DNA of 64,000 nucleotides from an uncultured Hyphomicrobiales bacterium. Its GTDB lineage: Bacteria > Pseudomonadota > Alphaproteobacteria > Rhizobiales > Beijerinckiaceae. Both the position numbers and the translations under genes were made by a program. The notes under the pieces were generated by a model. The model saw only the letters and a program-made list of their open reading frames with translations, did no database searches and had not been told where the DNA came from. This document shows, one piece after another, positions 27,723-37,656 of this stretch (positions within the stretch are counted from its first letter, which is position 1; each line of letters begins with the position of its first letter). The DNA lies in assembly GCA_903825465.1 (NCBI GenBank), contig CAIKAR010000030.1, positions 186,001 through 250,000 of the forward strand, in the 5' to 3' direction.

Positions 27723-28292
27723 TTGACCCTTCACGTCCAGCCGCCGGTGTCGCCGGAAGCCTGTCCCGCGCTTGTGCTCAACGCCGACTTCAGGCCCCTG
27801 AGCTATTATCCTCTCTCGCTGTGGTCGTGGCAGGATACGATCAAGGCTGTTTTCCTCGACCGGGTGAACATCGTTTCGCACTACGACAAGTGCATCAGAA
27901 GCCCGAGCTTCGAGATGCGGCTGCCCTCTGTCGTGTCGTTGAAAACCTATATCAAGCCATCGCGGCAACCAGCCTTCACGCGATTCAATGTCTTTCTCCG
28001 CGACCGTTTTTCCTGCCAATATTGCGGGTCGCGCGACGAACTCACGTTCGACCACGTCGTTCCGAGGTCCAAGGGCGGCATGACCACATGGGAAAACGTC
28101 GTGGCCGCCTGTTCGCCCTGCAATCTACGCAAGGGCGACCAATTGCCGCGCGCGATCAAGATGTTTCCCGCCAACAAGCCATTTCAACCATCGGTGGCCG
28201 ATCTGCACCGCAATGGAAGACTGTTTCCGCCGAACTATCTGCACGACAGCTGGCTTGACTATCTTTACTGGGATTCGCCGCTCGATCCGTGA
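27723..28292 (+). CDS. HNH endonuclease family protein
   Basis: A 189-residue protein conserved in many bacteria. The HNH nuclease core is CQYCGSRDELTFDHVVPRSKGG, with Cys-x2-Cys, the catalytic DHV, then NVVAACSPCNLRKGD with the second Cys-x2-Cys zinc pair. The N-terminal part (ADFRPLSYYPLSLWSWQD) is conserved in this subfamily but without known role. A TTG at 27723 is the apparent start, with GAGGTG upstream. There is no restriction-modification or phage gene near it. The last 28 bases overlap the convergent alkB gene. Confidence 0.85.
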   Translation: MTLHVQPPVSPEACPALVLNADFRPLSYYPLSLWSWQDTIKAVFLDRVNIVSHYDKCIRSPSFEMRLPSVVSLKTYIKPSRQPAFTRFNVFLRDRFSCQYCGSRDELTFDHVVPRSKGGMTTWENVVAACSPCNLRKGDQLPRAIKMFPANKPFQPSVADLHRNGRLFPPNYLHDSWLDYLYWDSPLDP

Positions 28293-28915
28293 TCGGACGC
28301 GGCCGATACGCGTCGGAGCGTCAGGTTGATTCGCCCCCCGCTCGGCAACAGGCTCGACGAGCCCGCGAAAATCCGATCGACGCCGTGATACATCCGCCGC
28401 GCCGCGCCGCCAAAAACCAGAACATCGCCGGATTCGAGCCTCAGCGACCGGGTGGCGCCGCCGCGGATGGTTCCGCCCATCCGAAATTTACAGCCGTCGC
28501 CAAGAGAGATCGAGACAATGGGGGCGTTGAAATCGAACTCGTCCCTGTCCTGATGCAAGCCCATGCGCGCCGTCGAATCGTAGAAATTCACCAGACAGGC
28601 CTCGGGCGGACACGGGTAGGCCGCGGTTTCGTCCCATATCGCCAGAACGGATCGCGGCATCGGCGGCCAAGCCTTCCCCGAAACCGGATGCGTCCTTTGA
28701 TAGCGATAGCCCGCGACATCGGAAATCCAACCCAAATCGCCGCAATTCGTCATGCGAACCGACATTGGATCCGCCGTGCGGGGCATTCGGGGCATAAACA
28801 GCGGGGCGGCGGCGAGCACCCCCATCACATCGCCGAGAACCGCTTCCTGCGCTGCGCGGTCGAGCCAGCCCTTCCAGAGCAGGACGCCCGGCGCGAGTGG
28901 CAGCGGCGCGGGCAA
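28265..28915 (-). CDS. alkB: alkylated DNA repair dioxygenase AlkB
   Basis: AlkB uses Fe(II) and 2-oxoglutarate to remove N1-methyladenine and N3-methylcytosine damage. The iron ligands are His and Asp in MGLHQDRDE and the distal His in MYHGVDRI; the 2-oxoglutarate Arg is in RINLTLRRV. The substrate-side segment WDETAAYPCPPEACLVNFY is well conserved. A TTG at 28915, three bases after the grpE stop, is the preferred start (216 residues); another TTG at 28969 would overlap grpE. Both are rare codons, so the start is uncertain. Confidence 0.9.
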   Translation of the reverse strand: MPAPLPLAPGVLLWKGWLDRAAQEAVLGDVMGVLAAAPLFMPRMPRTADPMSVRMTNCGDLGWISDVAGYRYQRTHPVSGKAWPPMPRSVLAIWDETAAYPCPPEACLVNFYDSTARMGLHQDRDEFDFNAPIVSISLGDGCKFRMGGTIRGGATRSLRLESGDVLVFGGAARRMYHGVDRIFAGSSSLLPSGGRINLTLRRVSAASDHGSSGESQ

Positions 28916-28917
28916 TA

Positions 28918-29478
28918 TCAGGCTTTTTGGCCGCCGCGCGCGACGCCGACCTTCGCGGGCCGCAGGCAACGCTCGCCAATTGAGTAGCCGTCTTCCACCA
29001 CTTCCAGAACTGTCCCGTTGGGCACGGTCGCGTCGGGAATTTCAAACAGGGCTTCGTGCATGTTGGGGTCGAATTTATTGCCCTTCGGCTCCAATTTCTT
29101 CACACCGTGGCGGGCCAGTCGGGATTGAAAATCACGCTCGGTGAGTTCGATCCCTTCGATAAACGCCTTCACCGGAGGCGAGGCTTCAGCGCGCGCGTCT
29201 TCGCCAAGGCTCGCCAGGGCCCGGCGCAGATTGTCGGCGAAACCCAGCATGTCGCGAGCAAGCGATGTAACGCCATACAGCTTCGCGTCGGCGACCTCCC
29301 TTTCGGTGCGGCGACGCAGGTTTTCCATGTCGGCGAGAGTCCGAAGCGACTTGTCCTTGAGCGCGGCGTTTTCGGCGTTCAGCGCTTCGAGCACCGCGAA
29401 AGGATCGGGCTCTGCGGACGGGGCGTCCGTTGCGACCTCGTCGAAAGGAGGCTCGTCTTGCTTGGCTTCGTTCGTCAT
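28918..29478 (-). CDS. grpE: nucleotide exchange factor GrpE
   Basis: GrpE releases ADP from DnaK. The 186-residue protein has an acidic disordered head, a long coiled-coil (LNAENAALKDKSLRTLADME, then NLRRRTEREVADAK) and the C-terminal beta-wing domain (DPNMHEALFEIPD, VLEVVEDGYSIGERCLRPAKV). The ATG at 29478 (MTNEAKQDEPP) fits. hrcA, a common neighbour, is not here; glnD lies upstream and alkB downstream on the same strand. Confidence 0.96.
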   Translation of the reverse strand: MTNEAKQDEPPFDEVATDAPSAEPDPFAVLEALNAENAALKDKSLRTLADMENLRRRTEREVADAKLYGVTSLARDMLGFADNLRRALASLGEDARAEASPPVKAFIEGIELTERDFQSRLARHGVKKLEPKGNKFDPNMHEALFEIPDATVPNGTVLEVVEDGYSIGERCLRPAKVGVARGGQKA

Positions 29479-29497
29479 GGCTCGTCCGTTGTGGTGT

Positions 29498-29534
29498 CGC
29501 ACGGGATATCGTGCGCTAATTTACAAAAATCAAG
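29498..29534 (-). promoter_or_regulatory. possible heat-shock promoter and small hairpin upstream of grpE
   Basis: On the minus strand CTTG (29534-29531) followed after about 17 bases by CACGATAT resembles the alphaproteobacterial RpoH promoter (CTTG, spacer, C-rich then TAT). CGCACG (29498-29503) and CGTGCG (29510-29515) also form a 6-bp hairpin with loop GGATAT that overlaps the -10 side. The match is partial and no transcript start is known. Confidence 0.25.
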
Positions 29535-29562
29535 CGCCCGCCGGATCGGGACAACCCAGCAG

Positions 29563-32397
29563 CTAGCTGGCCTTGACCCTCTTTGCCTTCGCGCTTTGAA
29601 CGGAATGGCCCTTGCCAAACACATCAAGCATGCGAAGACGAACCGCGTCATGGCGCGCGGGAGACGTTATTTTGGCCCCCGTCAGATCGACCACGTAAAA
29701 AACGTCGACGGCTTTTTCGCCGAAAGTGGCGATATGAGCCGACGCTATATTGAGGTTCAGGTCCGAAAGCGCCTGGGTAAGGTCGAACAACAGGCCGGGC
29801 CGGTCGAGGCCCGAAACCTGAAGAACGGTGGATCGGACCGACAGGGTGTTGTCGATCAACGCTTCGGGCGCGATGGTGAAAGCGCTCGTCGCGGCCACTC
29901 CCGTCCTTGATCTCGCCGCCACCGCGTCGTCAAGACGCAACTCGCCGCGCAGGGTTTTTTCAATGGTGTCGGCGATTCGGCCCGCCCTGCGCAGCTCGTC
30001 CTCGTCCTGATCGAAGCCGCGCTTGATCGATATCGTGTCCAAAGCCAGTCCATCGGTCGTGGTGAAGATTTGCGCGTCCATGATGTTGGCGCCGGCCGTC
30101 GCGCAAGCGCCCGCGACGATCGACAAAAGCCTCGGGTGGTCCTGAGCGACGACCGTCAACTCGGTGATCGCCTGGAAGGAATCGGTGGCGACTTCCGTCG
30201 TCAGCGGTTCCCCGCCAGCGTCCAGCCCCCGCAACAGGCGGGCGTGCGCGGCTTTGTGCGGCAAATCCACACGCAGCCAGTAGGCGGGATAATGGCGCGC
30301 GGCGTAGGCGTCGAACTCGGCGTCCGTCCAGGCCGTCAGAGCCCCGCGCAGTTCGCGTTTCGAGGCCGCCACGCGCGCGTCGCGATTGATCGTTGAATGA
30401 CCGCCGGCGAGCATCACTTCGGTTTCGAAATACAGCGTTCGCAGCAACTGGCCCTTCCAGCCGTTCCAAACGCCCGGGCCGACGGCCCTGATGTCGCACG
30501 CGGTCAACACCAGCAGCAGGCGAAGCCGCTCCAGGGTCTGCACCTTCGACGCGAAGGCCTGAATGGTGCGGGGATCGGCCAAATCGCGGCTTTGCGCCGT
30601 GTCCGACATCACGAGATGATATTCGATCAGCCAGGCGACGGTTTCCGTCTCCGCTTCGCTCAAACCAAGCCTTGGGCAAATCGCGCGCGCGTCGCGGGCT
30701 CCCGCGATCGAGTGGTCTTCCTTGCGGCCCTTCGCCACGTCGTGCAGGAACATCGCCACATAAAGGCACCGGCGGCCGGCGATCGAGGCCAGAAGCTCGA
30801 AACACAGCGGGTGCTCGTCCTTCAATCGGCCGCTTTCAATATCCGACAGGATCCCGACCGCGCAGAGCAGATGCTCGTCGACGGTGTATTGGTGATACAT
30901 GTTGAATTGCATCATCCCGACGATCTTGCCGAAAACGGGGATGAATTTCGCGAGAACGCCGGCTTCGTTCATGCACCGCAACACCACCTCGGGCTGCTGG
31001 CGCGACGTCAAAATGTCGAGAAACAGCAGGTTCGCCAACGGGTCGGCGCGCGCGGCGGCGTCGATTTTCTTCAGCGACCGCGTCACAAGCCGCGTCGCGT
31101 CGGGATGAATCGCCAACTGACGCTCGCTGGCCAGCCAAAACAGCCGCAACAGGTTGACCGGATCCCTGTCGAAGACGCCGTCGTCGACGACCGTGACCCG
31201 GCCGAACTCCTCGGCGAAACCCGGCTCCATGATCACCGGCTTCTTCCGGCGCAGTTTGCCGATAAACCTGTTGAGGGTCGCCTGCGGCTTGGTTTGGTTT
31301 TCCTCGAGCGCCGCGCAAACGATCGCTGTGAGATTGCCGACGTTTTTCGCCATCAGGAAATAATGCTTCATGAACCGCTCGACATCGCTCATGCCGTCGC
31401 GCGCGACATAGCCGAGGCGCGCGGAGATCGCGCGCTGCACGTCGAATGAAAGCCGGTCCTCGGCGCGCCCCGTCGCGAAATGAAGATGGCACCGCACGCG
31501 CCACAGGAACTCCTCGCACCGATGGAATAATTGCAGTTCGCGTGGTGTGAAGAGGCCCGCTTCCACAAGTTCCGAAATCTCGCGCACGCGGTAAACGTAT
31601 TTCGCGATCCAGAAGAGCGTGTTCAGATCGCGGAGCCCACCCTTGCTTTCCTTGACGTTGGGTTCGACCAGATATCGGGAATTGCCGGCTTTTTGTATGC
31701 GCACGTCGCGCTCGGCGAGCTTCGCTATGACGAATTCCCGCGCGGTGAAGCGAACGATCTCCTTGTCGAACCGGCTTCTCAGCAAATCGAACAGCTTTTC
31801 GTCGCCGAGGATCAGCCGCGCTTCCAGCACCGAGGTCCGGATCGTGATGTCCTGCTTCGCCTGGCGAAGGCATTCATCGATCGAGCGGGTGGCGTGTCCG
31901 ATCTTCTGCTTCAAATCCCAAAGCACGTAGAGCATGGCCTCGACGACACTCTCGCCCCACGCGGTTTGCTTGTAGGGAAGCAGAAAAAGCAGGTCTATGT
32001 CGGACCCCGGCGCCAATGTCGCCCGGCCATAACCGCCGACGGCCAACACGGCCAACCGTTCCGCCGACGATGGGTTTTCCGCCGGATACACATGGCTCGT
32101 GACATATCGGTAAATCGCGCGGATGATGTCGTCTTCAAGCCGCGACAACCGCGCCGCGCAGTCGAGGCCCTTGCCACCCGCCTCCAGCGAAGCCCGCGCT
32201 TTGTCCCGGCCGGTTTCAAGCGCGCTTCGCAGCCGCTCGACCACCGCCTTGCGTTGATTGCCAGCCGCTCCCTTGTGCGCCCGGCACAACAGGTCGATGT
32301 CGTCGTTCAACAATCCGATATCGATGGTTTCCTCCGCTCCCGCGGCGGGAGCCGGGATTCGATCGGAGAGTGGCGTTCCAAACGGCAGCACATCCAT
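29563..32397 (-). CDS. glnD: [protein-PII] uridylyltransferase GlnD
   Basis: GlnD adds UMP to PII proteins when glutamine is low and removes it when glutamine is high, thereby setting glutamine synthetase activity and nitrogen gene expression. The 944-residue protein has the nucleotidyltransferase motif GGYGRATLAPGSDIDLLF (121-138), a middle PII-uridylyltransferase domain, an HD uridylyl-removing domain with VAMFLHDVAKGRKEDHS, and two C-terminal ACT domains that sense glutamine (VVAQDHPRLLSIVAG and VSGLDRPGLLFDLTQ). All four parts look intact. Confidence 0.97.
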   Translation of the reverse strand: MDVLPFGTPLSDRIPAPAAGAEETIDIGLLNDDIDLLCRAHKGAAGNQRKAVVERLRSALETGRDKARASLEAGGKGLDCAARLSRLEDDIIRAIYRYVTSHVYPAENPSSAERLAVLAVGGYGRATLAPGSDIDLLFLLPYKQTAWGESVVEAMLYVLWDLKQKIGHATRSIDECLRQAKQDITIRTSVLEARLILGDEKLFDLLRSRFDKEIVRFTAREFVIAKLAERDVRIQKAGNSRYLVEPNVKESKGGLRDLNTLFWIAKYVYRVREISELVEAGLFTPRELQLFHRCEEFLWRVRCHLHFATGRAEDRLSFDVQRAISARLGYVARDGMSDVERFMKHYFLMAKNVGNLTAIVCAALEENQTKPQATLNRFIGKLRRKKPVIMEPGFAEEFGRVTVVDDGVFDRDPVNLLRLFWLASERQLAIHPDATRLVTRSLKKIDAAARADPLANLLFLDILTSRQQPEVVLRCMNEAGVLAKFIPVFGKIVGMMQFNMYHQYTVDEHLLCAVGILSDIESGRLKDEHPLCFELLASIAGRRCLYVAMFLHDVAKGRKEDHSIAGARDARAICPRLGLSEAETETVAWLIEYHLVMSDTAQSRDLADPRTIQAFASKVQTLERLRLLLVLTACDIRAVGPGVWNGWKGQLLRTLYFETEVMLAGGHSTINRDARVAASKRELRGALTAWTDAEFDAYAARHYPAYWLRVDLPHKAAHARLLRGLDAGGEPLTTEVATDSFQAITELTVVAQDHPRLLSIVAGACATAGANIMDAQIFTTTDGLALDTISIKRGFDQDEDELRRAGRIADTIEKTLRGELRLDDAVAARSRTGVAATSAFTIAPEALIDNTLSVRSTVLQVSGLDRPGLLFDLTQALSDLNLNIASAHIATFGEKAVDVFYVVDLTGAKITSPARHDAVRLRMLDVFGKGHSVQSAKAKRVKAS

Positions 32398-32468
32398 CGA
32401 AACATTCCCGCCGTTGTTTGAGTCGCGCGTGGCGATGGAACGCTTGCGCCAATCGATCGAAAACGCGC

Positions 32469-32789
32469 CTAGCCGGCGGCGATCTCGGCGGCGCTTTTGG
32501 CGAGCATCTCATCCATGGTTCGGCGAATCTGATGGTCGGACCGCGCGACGCCGGCGGCGTCGAAATCGGCGCGCACGCGCGTGAAAACACCATCTTCGCC
32601 GCCGCCCGCCACTTCAATGGCGAGGATTTCGCCCACATAGGCGTCCTCGTCCGCGCCGCTTTTTCCAAGCAGCCCCGCGGCCCAGTGGGCGAACATCTTG
32701 TCCCGGCGGGCGCGGGCCTTGAAAAAGGCCGCCTCGTCATGCGCGAATTTCTTTTCGAAATTGTCCTCGCGCTTGTCGAACGTGCTCAT
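32469..32789 (-). CDS. F1F0-ATPase inhibitor subunit zeta (DUF1476)
   Basis: A 106-residue protein beginning MSTFDKREDNFEKKFAHDEA, the inhibitory N-terminus of the zeta subunit, which in Paracoccus and other alphaproteobacteria inserts into F1-ATPase and blocks ATP hydrolysis. The four-helix remainder includes RRDKMFAHWAAGLLG. GGAGAG stands before the ATG. It lies divergent to purC with a 275-base gap; the same neighbourhood is found in many members of the class. Confidence 0.93.
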   Translation of the reverse strand: MSTFDKREDNFEKKFAHDEAAFFKARARRDKMFAHWAAGLLGKSGADEDAYVGEILAIEVAGGGEDGVFTRVRADFDAAGVARSDHQIRRTMDEMLAKSAAEIAAG

Positions 32790-33064
32790 AAATCACTCTC
32801 CAGGGAGGAGCGAAGGACCGCCTGTCAAGGCGCTCCCCGCGAAGCTTTGTCAGCAGCGATATAGACGGCTGACGGCGGCTTTTCCAGCGGCGAATTCGAC
32901 TTGGCGCGCGGCGCGATCGGAAATTGCAAGAGGATTGGGGACTTTTCAACCGTTTACATTGTGCCGTCATCGTCAATGGGATAGGTTGCCCGTGAGCGCT
33001 GAGCCGCCCGGCGACGCCGGCCACGGACCCACATGAGTTTTTCTCGAAACACGGTTGACCCCCA

Positions 33065-33832
33065 ATGAACCGCCGCCGCCGCATCTATGAAGGCAAAGCC
33101 AAGGTCCTTTACGAAGGGCCGGAGCCGGGCACCCTCATCCAGCATTTCAAAGACGACGCGACGGCGTTCAACGCCAAGAAGCACGAGGTCATCGACGGCA
33201 AGGGCGTGCTGAACAACCGCATCTCCGAATATGTTTTCCAGCACCTCAACGAAATCGGCGTGCCCACGCATTTCATCCGTCGCCTCAACATGCGCGAGCA
33301 GTTGATTCGCGAGGTCGAGATCGTGCCGCTGGAAGTCGTGGTGCGCAATGTCGCCGCGGGCTCGCTGTCGACCAAGCTCGGCATCGAGGAAGGGACGCAG
33401 CTCCCCCGGTCGATCATTGAATTCTATTACAAAAACGACGCGCTCAACGACCCGATGGTGTCTGAAGAGCATATCACCGCCTTCGGCTGGGCGACCCCTC
33501 AGGAAATCGACGACATCATGGCGCTGGCCATTCGGGTCAACGACTTCCTGTGCGGCGTGTTCCTCGGCGTCGGCATCCGCCTGGTGGATTTCAAAATGGA
33601 ATGCGGGCGCCTTTGGGAAGGCGATATGATGCGCATCGTCGTCGCCGACGAAATATCCCCCGATTCCTGCCGGCTGTGGGACATGAAGTCCAACGACAAG
33701 CTCGACAAGGACCGCTTCCGCCGCGATATGGGTGGTCTCGTCGAGGCCTATTCCGAAGTCGCGCGGCGGCTCGGCATCATGCAGGAGAACGAGCCAGCGA
33801 CGCGGGCCAGCGGGCCCAAGCTGGTGCAGTAA
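33065..33832 (+). CDS. purC: phosphoribosylaminoimidazole-succinocarboxamide synthase
   Basis: PurC joins aspartate to CAIR in purine synthesis (SAICAR synthetase). The 255-residue protein has the ATP-binding start [32 protein letters not shown], the signature [10 protein letters not shown] and a second one [10 protein letters not shown]. It overlaps purS by one base (TAATG), so translation is coupled. The region upstream (32790-33064) shows no clear riboswitch. Confidence 0.97.
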   Translation: MNRRRRIYEGKAKVLYEGPEPGTLIQHFKDDATAFNAKKHEVIDGKGVLNNRISEYVFQHLNEIGVPTHFIRRLNMREQLIREVEIVPLEVVVRNVAAGSLSTKLGIEEGTQLPRSIIEFYYKNDALNDPMVSEEHITAFGWATPQEIDDIMALAIRVNDFLCGVFLGVGIRLVDFKMECGRLWEGDMMRIVVADEISPDSCRLWDMKSNDKLDKDRFRRDMGGLVEAYSEVARRLGIMQENEPATRASGPKLVQ

Positions 33833-34071
33833 TGAAGGCCCGCGTCACCGTAACGCTGAAAAACGGCGTTCTCGACCCTCAGGGCAAGGCGATCGAAGGC
33901 GCGCTGAAATCGCTCGGGGTTGTAGGCGTTGCCGGCGTGCGCCAGGGCAAGGTCTTCGACATCGAGGTCGAAGGCGACGACCGCGGCAAAGCCGAGGCGG
34001 CGCTCAAGCAGGCCGCCGAGAAGCTGCTGGCCAATTTGGTCGTCGAAAACTATCGAGTCGATATCGTCTAG
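33832..34071 (+). CDS. purS: phosphoribosylformylglycinamidine synthase subunit PurS
   Basis: PurS is the 79-residue structural subunit that bridges PurL and PurQ in the FGAM synthase complex. It starts [20 protein letters not shown] and has GVAGVRQGKVFDIEVEGDD, the canonical small ferredoxin-like fold. The start codon overlaps the purC stop by one base. Next gene is purQ after 25 bases. Confidence 0.95.
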   Translation: MKARVTVTLKNGVLDPQGKAIEGALKSLGVVGVAGVRQGKVFDIEVEGDDRGKAEAALKQAAEKLLANLVVENYRVDIV

Positions 34072-34096
34072 CGCCACACGCTCTGGATTGACCGCC

Positions 34097-34783
34097 GTGA
34101 AATCAGCCATCATCCTCTTCCCCGGGTCGAACCGCGAGGGCGACGTATTCCGCGCGCTCCGGCAGGCGAGCGGACGCGAGCCGGCGATCGTCTGGCACGC
34201 GGACACCGACCTGCCTTCGGGAACCGACCTCGTCGTGCTCCCGGGTGGGTTCTCCTACGGCGATTATCTACGCTGCGGCGCCATCGCCGGCCGCGCCAAC
34301 ATCATGGACGCGGTGCGAGCCCACGCCGCGCGCGGCGGGCTGACGCTGGGGATTTGCAACGGCTTTCAAATATTGTGCGAGAGCGGCCTTTTGCCCGGGG
34401 TGCTCATGCGCAATCGCGATCTGCGCTTTGTCTGCAAAATGCAGCGGCTCAAGGTCGAACGGGCCGACACAGCCTTCACGCGCGCATACGGGTCGGGCCA
34501 AATCGTGAAGGTCGCCATCGCCCATGGCGAGGGCAACTACACCGCCGATGACGAGACCCTAAGACGGATAGAGGGCGAAGGGCGCGTGGCGTTCCGATAC
34601 TGCGACGCCGCGGGCCAGGTTGGCGGGGCCGCCAATCCGAACGGCTCGATGAACGACATCGCCGGCATCTACTCGGACAAGCTCAACGTCCTCGGCTTGA
34701 TGCCGCATCCCGAAAATCTGATCGACCCGCTAGTGGGCGGGATCGACGGAACCGGCATGTTCGCGAGTCTCGCCGCTGCCTGA
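34097..34783 (+). CDS. purQ: phosphoribosylformylglycinamidine synthase subunit PurQ
   Basis: PurQ is the glutaminase subunit that supplies ammonia to PurL. The 228-residue protein has the class-I glutamine amidotransferase Cys in LGICNGFQ and the His/Glu pair in LMPHPENL; FPGSNREGD is the start motif. A GTG at 34097 gives the family N-terminus (MKSAIILFPGSN). The separate small PurL type (PurS/Q/L) agrees with this organisation. Confidence 0.96.
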   Translation: MKSAIILFPGSNREGDVFRALRQASGREPAIVWHADTDLPSGTDLVVLPGGFSYGDYLRCGAIAGRANIMDAVRAHAARGGLTLGICNGFQILCESGLLPGVLMRNRDLRFVCKMQRLKVERADTAFTRAYGSGQIVKVAIAHGEGNYTADDETLRRIEGEGRVAFRYCDAAGQVGGAANPNGSMNDIAGIYSDKLNVLGLMPHPENLIDPLVGGIDGTGMFASLAAA

Positions 34784-34785
34784 TA

Positions 34786-35019
34786 TCACGCCGGCGCGCG
34801 CGTCGTCAGCGCCAACGCGTGCAATTGGCCGCCAAGCACGTCTTTCAGGGCGGCGTTGACGAGCATCTGCTGCTGCACGCGTGTCTTGCCCTTGAAGGCC
34901 GCCGATACAACGGTCGCCGACCAGTGGTCGCCGTCGTCAACGAGGGCCGTCAGTTCGACCTGCGCGTCCGGCAGCGCGGCCTTGATCATTTTTTCGATGT
35001 CGTCCGCGCGCATAGGCAT
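34786..35019 (-). CDS. BolA family transcriptional/iron-sulfur regulator
   Basis: A 77-residue BolA/IbaG-type protein: ADDIEKMIKAALPDAQVEL, then DHWSATVVSAAFKGKTRVQQ and a C-terminal His in QLHALAL that can share an Fe-S cluster with a monothiol glutaredoxin. It ends two bases from the purQ stop, tail to tail. In this order the grxD gene often follows; here purQ intervenes because of the convergent layout. Confidence 0.93.
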   Translation of the reverse strand: MPMRADDIEKMIKAALPDAQVELTALVDDGDHWSATVVSAAFKGKTRVQQQMLVNAALKDVLGGQLHALALTTRAPA

Positions 35020-35022
35020 GGG

Positions 35023-35253
35023 TTATTCCTTCTCCGCGATGGCGGCTGGCGCTTCGGCGGAAACGGCCACGCCGCCGGCGGACGCCGCTTCGATTTTCGC
35101 GGCGACCGTGGAGGCCGGCTCCATGCAGGCGAGGGTGACGCCGCCCACCATGACGACGCTGCAGCGGTTTGGGTCGGAATATTGCACGGCGAGCACGTCG
35201 CCCGCCTTGATGAAATTGGTCCCGGCGAGAGATTTGACTTCGATGAAAACCAT
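35023..35253 (-). CDS. small conserved protein between purL and bolA
   Basis: A 76-residue protein starting MVFIEVKSLAGTNFIKAGDV with a compact beta-rich core (LAVQYSDPNRCSVVMVGGVT) and an Ala-rich tail. The same gene sits between purL and bolA in many Hyphomicrobiales. The layout (short, LxG-x-FI-x-A start, then a negative turn and VVMxGG) recalls FlbD-like proteins, but the match is too weak to assign. No function can be named. Confidence 0.7.
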   Translation of the reverse strand: MVFIEVKSLAGTNFIKAGDVLAVQYSDPNRCSVVMVGGVTLACMEPASTVAAKIEAASAGGVAVSAEAPAAIAEKE

Positions 35254-35264
35254 TGTCGATCCGT

Positions 35265-37559
35265 TCAGCGAGCGGAGCCCATGAATTTTGGAAACCAATC
35301 CTCGTGCGCGGCGACGAGGTCGGAAATCAGGATGGGCGCTTCCCGGGGCAGGGTCAACGCGTTGCCGCCGGTTTCACCAATAACGCGCGCCACGCAACGC
35401 GTTTGCGCCGCCAAAACCTTGATTTTCTCCGCCCCGGCCGGTTTCGTGGTCACGATGTATCGCGCCTGATCCTCGCCGAATAGCTCCGCGACGCCTTCGA
35501 CCGCCTCGATCCGCGCGCCAATTCCACCAGCCATCGCCATTTCCGCCAGCGCCACGGCGAGGCCACCGTCGCTTAGATCGTGAACCGCGGTCACCAAGCC
35601 GTCCCGGATCAACGCGCGGACAAAATCGCCGTTGCGCTTTTCAAGATCCAGATCGACCGGCGGCGGCGCGCCTTCTTCGCGTCCGCAGATTTCGGACAAG
35701 TAGGAACTTTGGCCAAGCCACCCTTTGGTGTCCCCGATCAACAGAACAACCTCGCCCGCCGCCTTGAACGCCAGCGTCGCGGTTTTTGTCACATCGTCGA
35801 CGAGGCCGACCCCGCCAATCGCGGGCGTCGGGGGAATGCCCCGACCCTGCGTTTCATTGTAGAGCGAGACATTGCCCGACACGATGGGGAAATCGAGCGC
35901 CAGCGAGGCCTCGCCGATGCCCTTGATGCAGCCGACAAGCTGGCCCATGGCGTCCGGCTTTTCTGGATTGCCAAAATTCAAATTGTCGGTCAGCGCCAGC
36001 GGCCGCGCGCCCACCGCGGTCAAATTGCGCCACGCCTCCGCGACCGCTTGCCTGCCGCCTTCCACCGGATCGGCGTCGCAATAACGCTGCGTCACGTCGG
36101 TGCAGAGCGCGAGACCCTTCGGCCCGTCGCCCAGGCGGATCAGCGCCGCGTCGCCGCCGGGCTGTTGAACGGAATTGCCGAGAATGAGGTGGTCGTATTG
36201 CTCCCAGACCCAGCGCTTCGAGCAGAGGTCGGGCGAGCCTAAAAGCTTCAGCAAAGCGTCGCGATGGCTCATCGGCGCGACAATCGACGCGGCGTCGATC
36301 ATGGGTTTTTTCGCCGTGGGAACCCAAGGCCGATCGTAAAGCGGGGCCTGGTCGCCGAGTTCCTTGATCGGCAGGTCGGCCTTCGTTTCGCCCTGGTGCT
36401 TGACCACAAAGCGCAGCGTGTCGGTGGTTTTGCCCACGACGGCGAAGTCGAGCCCCCATTTGCGGAAAATCGCCTCGGCCTCGGCCTCGTGGGCGGGGTC
36501 CAGCACCATGAGCATGCGCTCCTGGCTTTCCGACAGCATCATTTCGTAGGCCGTCATGCCGGGCTCGCGGCAGGGAACGGCGTCGAGGTCGAGCTCAACG
36601 CCAAGATTGCCCTTCGCGCCCATTTCAACCGCCGAACTGGTGAGACCCGCCGCGCCCATGTCCTGAATGGCGACGACGCAGCCCTTGCCCATGATCTCAA
36701 GGCAGGCCTCAAGCAGCAGTTTTTCGGAGAAGGGATCGCCGACCTGAACAGTGGGGCGCTTTTCCTCGCTGTCAGCGTCGAATGCGGCGGACGCCATCGT
36801 CGCCCCGTGGATCCCGTCGCGGCCGGTTTTCGAACCGAGATAAACGATGGGAAGACCCACGCCGGACGCCGCGGAATAAAAAATCGAATCGGCGCGGGCG
36901 ACGCCCACCGCCATCGCGTTGACAAGAATATTGCCGTCATAGCGGGTGTGGAAGCCGACCGAGCCACCCACCGTCGGCACGCCGAAGGAATTGCCATAAC
37001 CGCCGACGCCGGCGACCACGCCCGCCACCAGATGCCGCGTGCGCGGATGGTCGGGCGCGCCAAAGCGCAGCAAATTCAAACAGGCGACCGGGCGGGCGCC
37101 CATGGTGAAAACATCGCGCAAAATGCCGCCAACGCCCGTCGTGGCGCCCTGATAGGGCTCGATGAAGGAGGGATGGTTGTGGCTCTCCATCTTGAAGACG
37201 CAGGCCATGCCGTCGCCGATATCGATGACGCCAGCGTTCTCGCCCGGCCCCTGAATGACCCATGGCGCCTTGGTGGGCAGGCCTTTCAGGTGCAGACGCG
37301 AGGACTTGTAGGAACAATGCTCGTTCCACATCGCCGAGAAGATGCCGAGCTCTGTGAACGTGGGCTCGCGGCCGATCAGCTTCAAAATCCGCTGGTACTC
37401 GTCGGGCTTGAGTCCGTGTTCGGCGATCAGCGCCGGCGTAATGGCGGGTTCGTTGCGCGACACGTGTTTCGCCTGGTTGGAGCGGGCCGGAAAAGGCATG
37501 TCCCGAATAAGGCCAGCGGCGGGCGAAGGCAACAAACCCGTGCTGTTTTGACGCGTCAC
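35265..37559 (-). CDS. purL: phosphoribosylformylglycinamidine synthase subunit PurL
   Basis: PurL converts FGAR to FGAM with ATP and ammonia from PurQ. This is the small form (about 744-764 residues). It contains [14 protein letters not shown] (conserved His), [20 protein letters not shown] and [19 protein letters not shown] at 37559 has GGAGG 7 bases upstream; an ATG at 37499 is in frame and would give the more usual shorter N-terminus, so the start is uncertain. purL faces away from purQ and is separated from it by two small genes. Confidence 0.96.
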   Translation of the reverse strand: MTRQNSTGLLPSPAAGLIRDMPFPARSNQAKHVSRNEPAITPALIAEHGLKPDEYQRILKLIGREPTFTELGIFSAMWNEHCSYKSSRLHLKGLPTKAPWVIQGPGENAGVIDIGDGMACVFKMESHNHPSFIEPYQGATTGVGGILRDVFTMGARPVACLNLLRFGAPDHPRTRHLVAGVVAGVGGYGNSFGVPTVGGSVGFHTRYDGNILVNAMAVGVARADSIFYSAASGVGLPIVYLGSKTGRDGIHGATMASAAFDADSEEKRPTVQVGDPFSEKLLLEACLEIMGKGCVVAIQDMGAAGLTSSAVEMGAKGNLGVELDLDAVPCREPGMTAYEMMLSESQERMLMVLDPAHEAEAEAIFRKWGLDFAVVGKTTDTLRFVVKHQGETKADLPIKELGDQAPLYDRPWVPTAKKPMIDAASIVAPMSHRDALLKLLGSPDLCSKRWVWEQYDHLILGNSVQQPGGDAALIRLGDGPKGLALCTDVTQRYCDADPVEGGRQAVAEAWRNLTAVGARPLALTDNLNFGNPEKPDAMGQLVGCIKGIGEASLALDFPIVSGNVSLYNETQGRGIPPTPAIGGVGLVDDVTKTATLAFKAAGEVVLLIGDTKGWLGQSSYLSEICGREEGAPPPVDLDLEKRNGDFVRALIRDGLVTAVHDLSDGGLAVALAEMAMAGGIGARIEAVEGVAELFGEDQARYIVTTKPAGAEKIKVLAAQTRCVARVIGETGGNALTLPREAPILISDLVAAHEDWFPKFMGSAR

Positions 37560-37587
37560 CGAGCCGCCTCCGGCCCCGGCGGCGTGG

Positions 37588-37603
37588 TAAACCGACCGTT
37601 AAC
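37588..37603. promoter_or_regulatory. near-consensus CtrA-type site
   Basis: TAAAC-CGACCG-TTAAC differs by one base from TTAA-N7-TTAA. It lies about 55 bases before the TadG-like gene (start 37657) and 29 bases upstream of purL on the other side. A half-site only would be expected by chance fairly often, so this is tentative. Confidence 0.35.
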
Positions 37604-37656
37604 GCGATTTAGGGGTTTGGCGCGCGGTTTGAAGGACTTCCGCAACGGAGGTCCCC

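Noticed and set aside
32790-33064. Possible purine riboswitch upstream of purC
   Set aside because: No guanine-aptamer core or terminator was found; the gap shows no conserved structure by eye.
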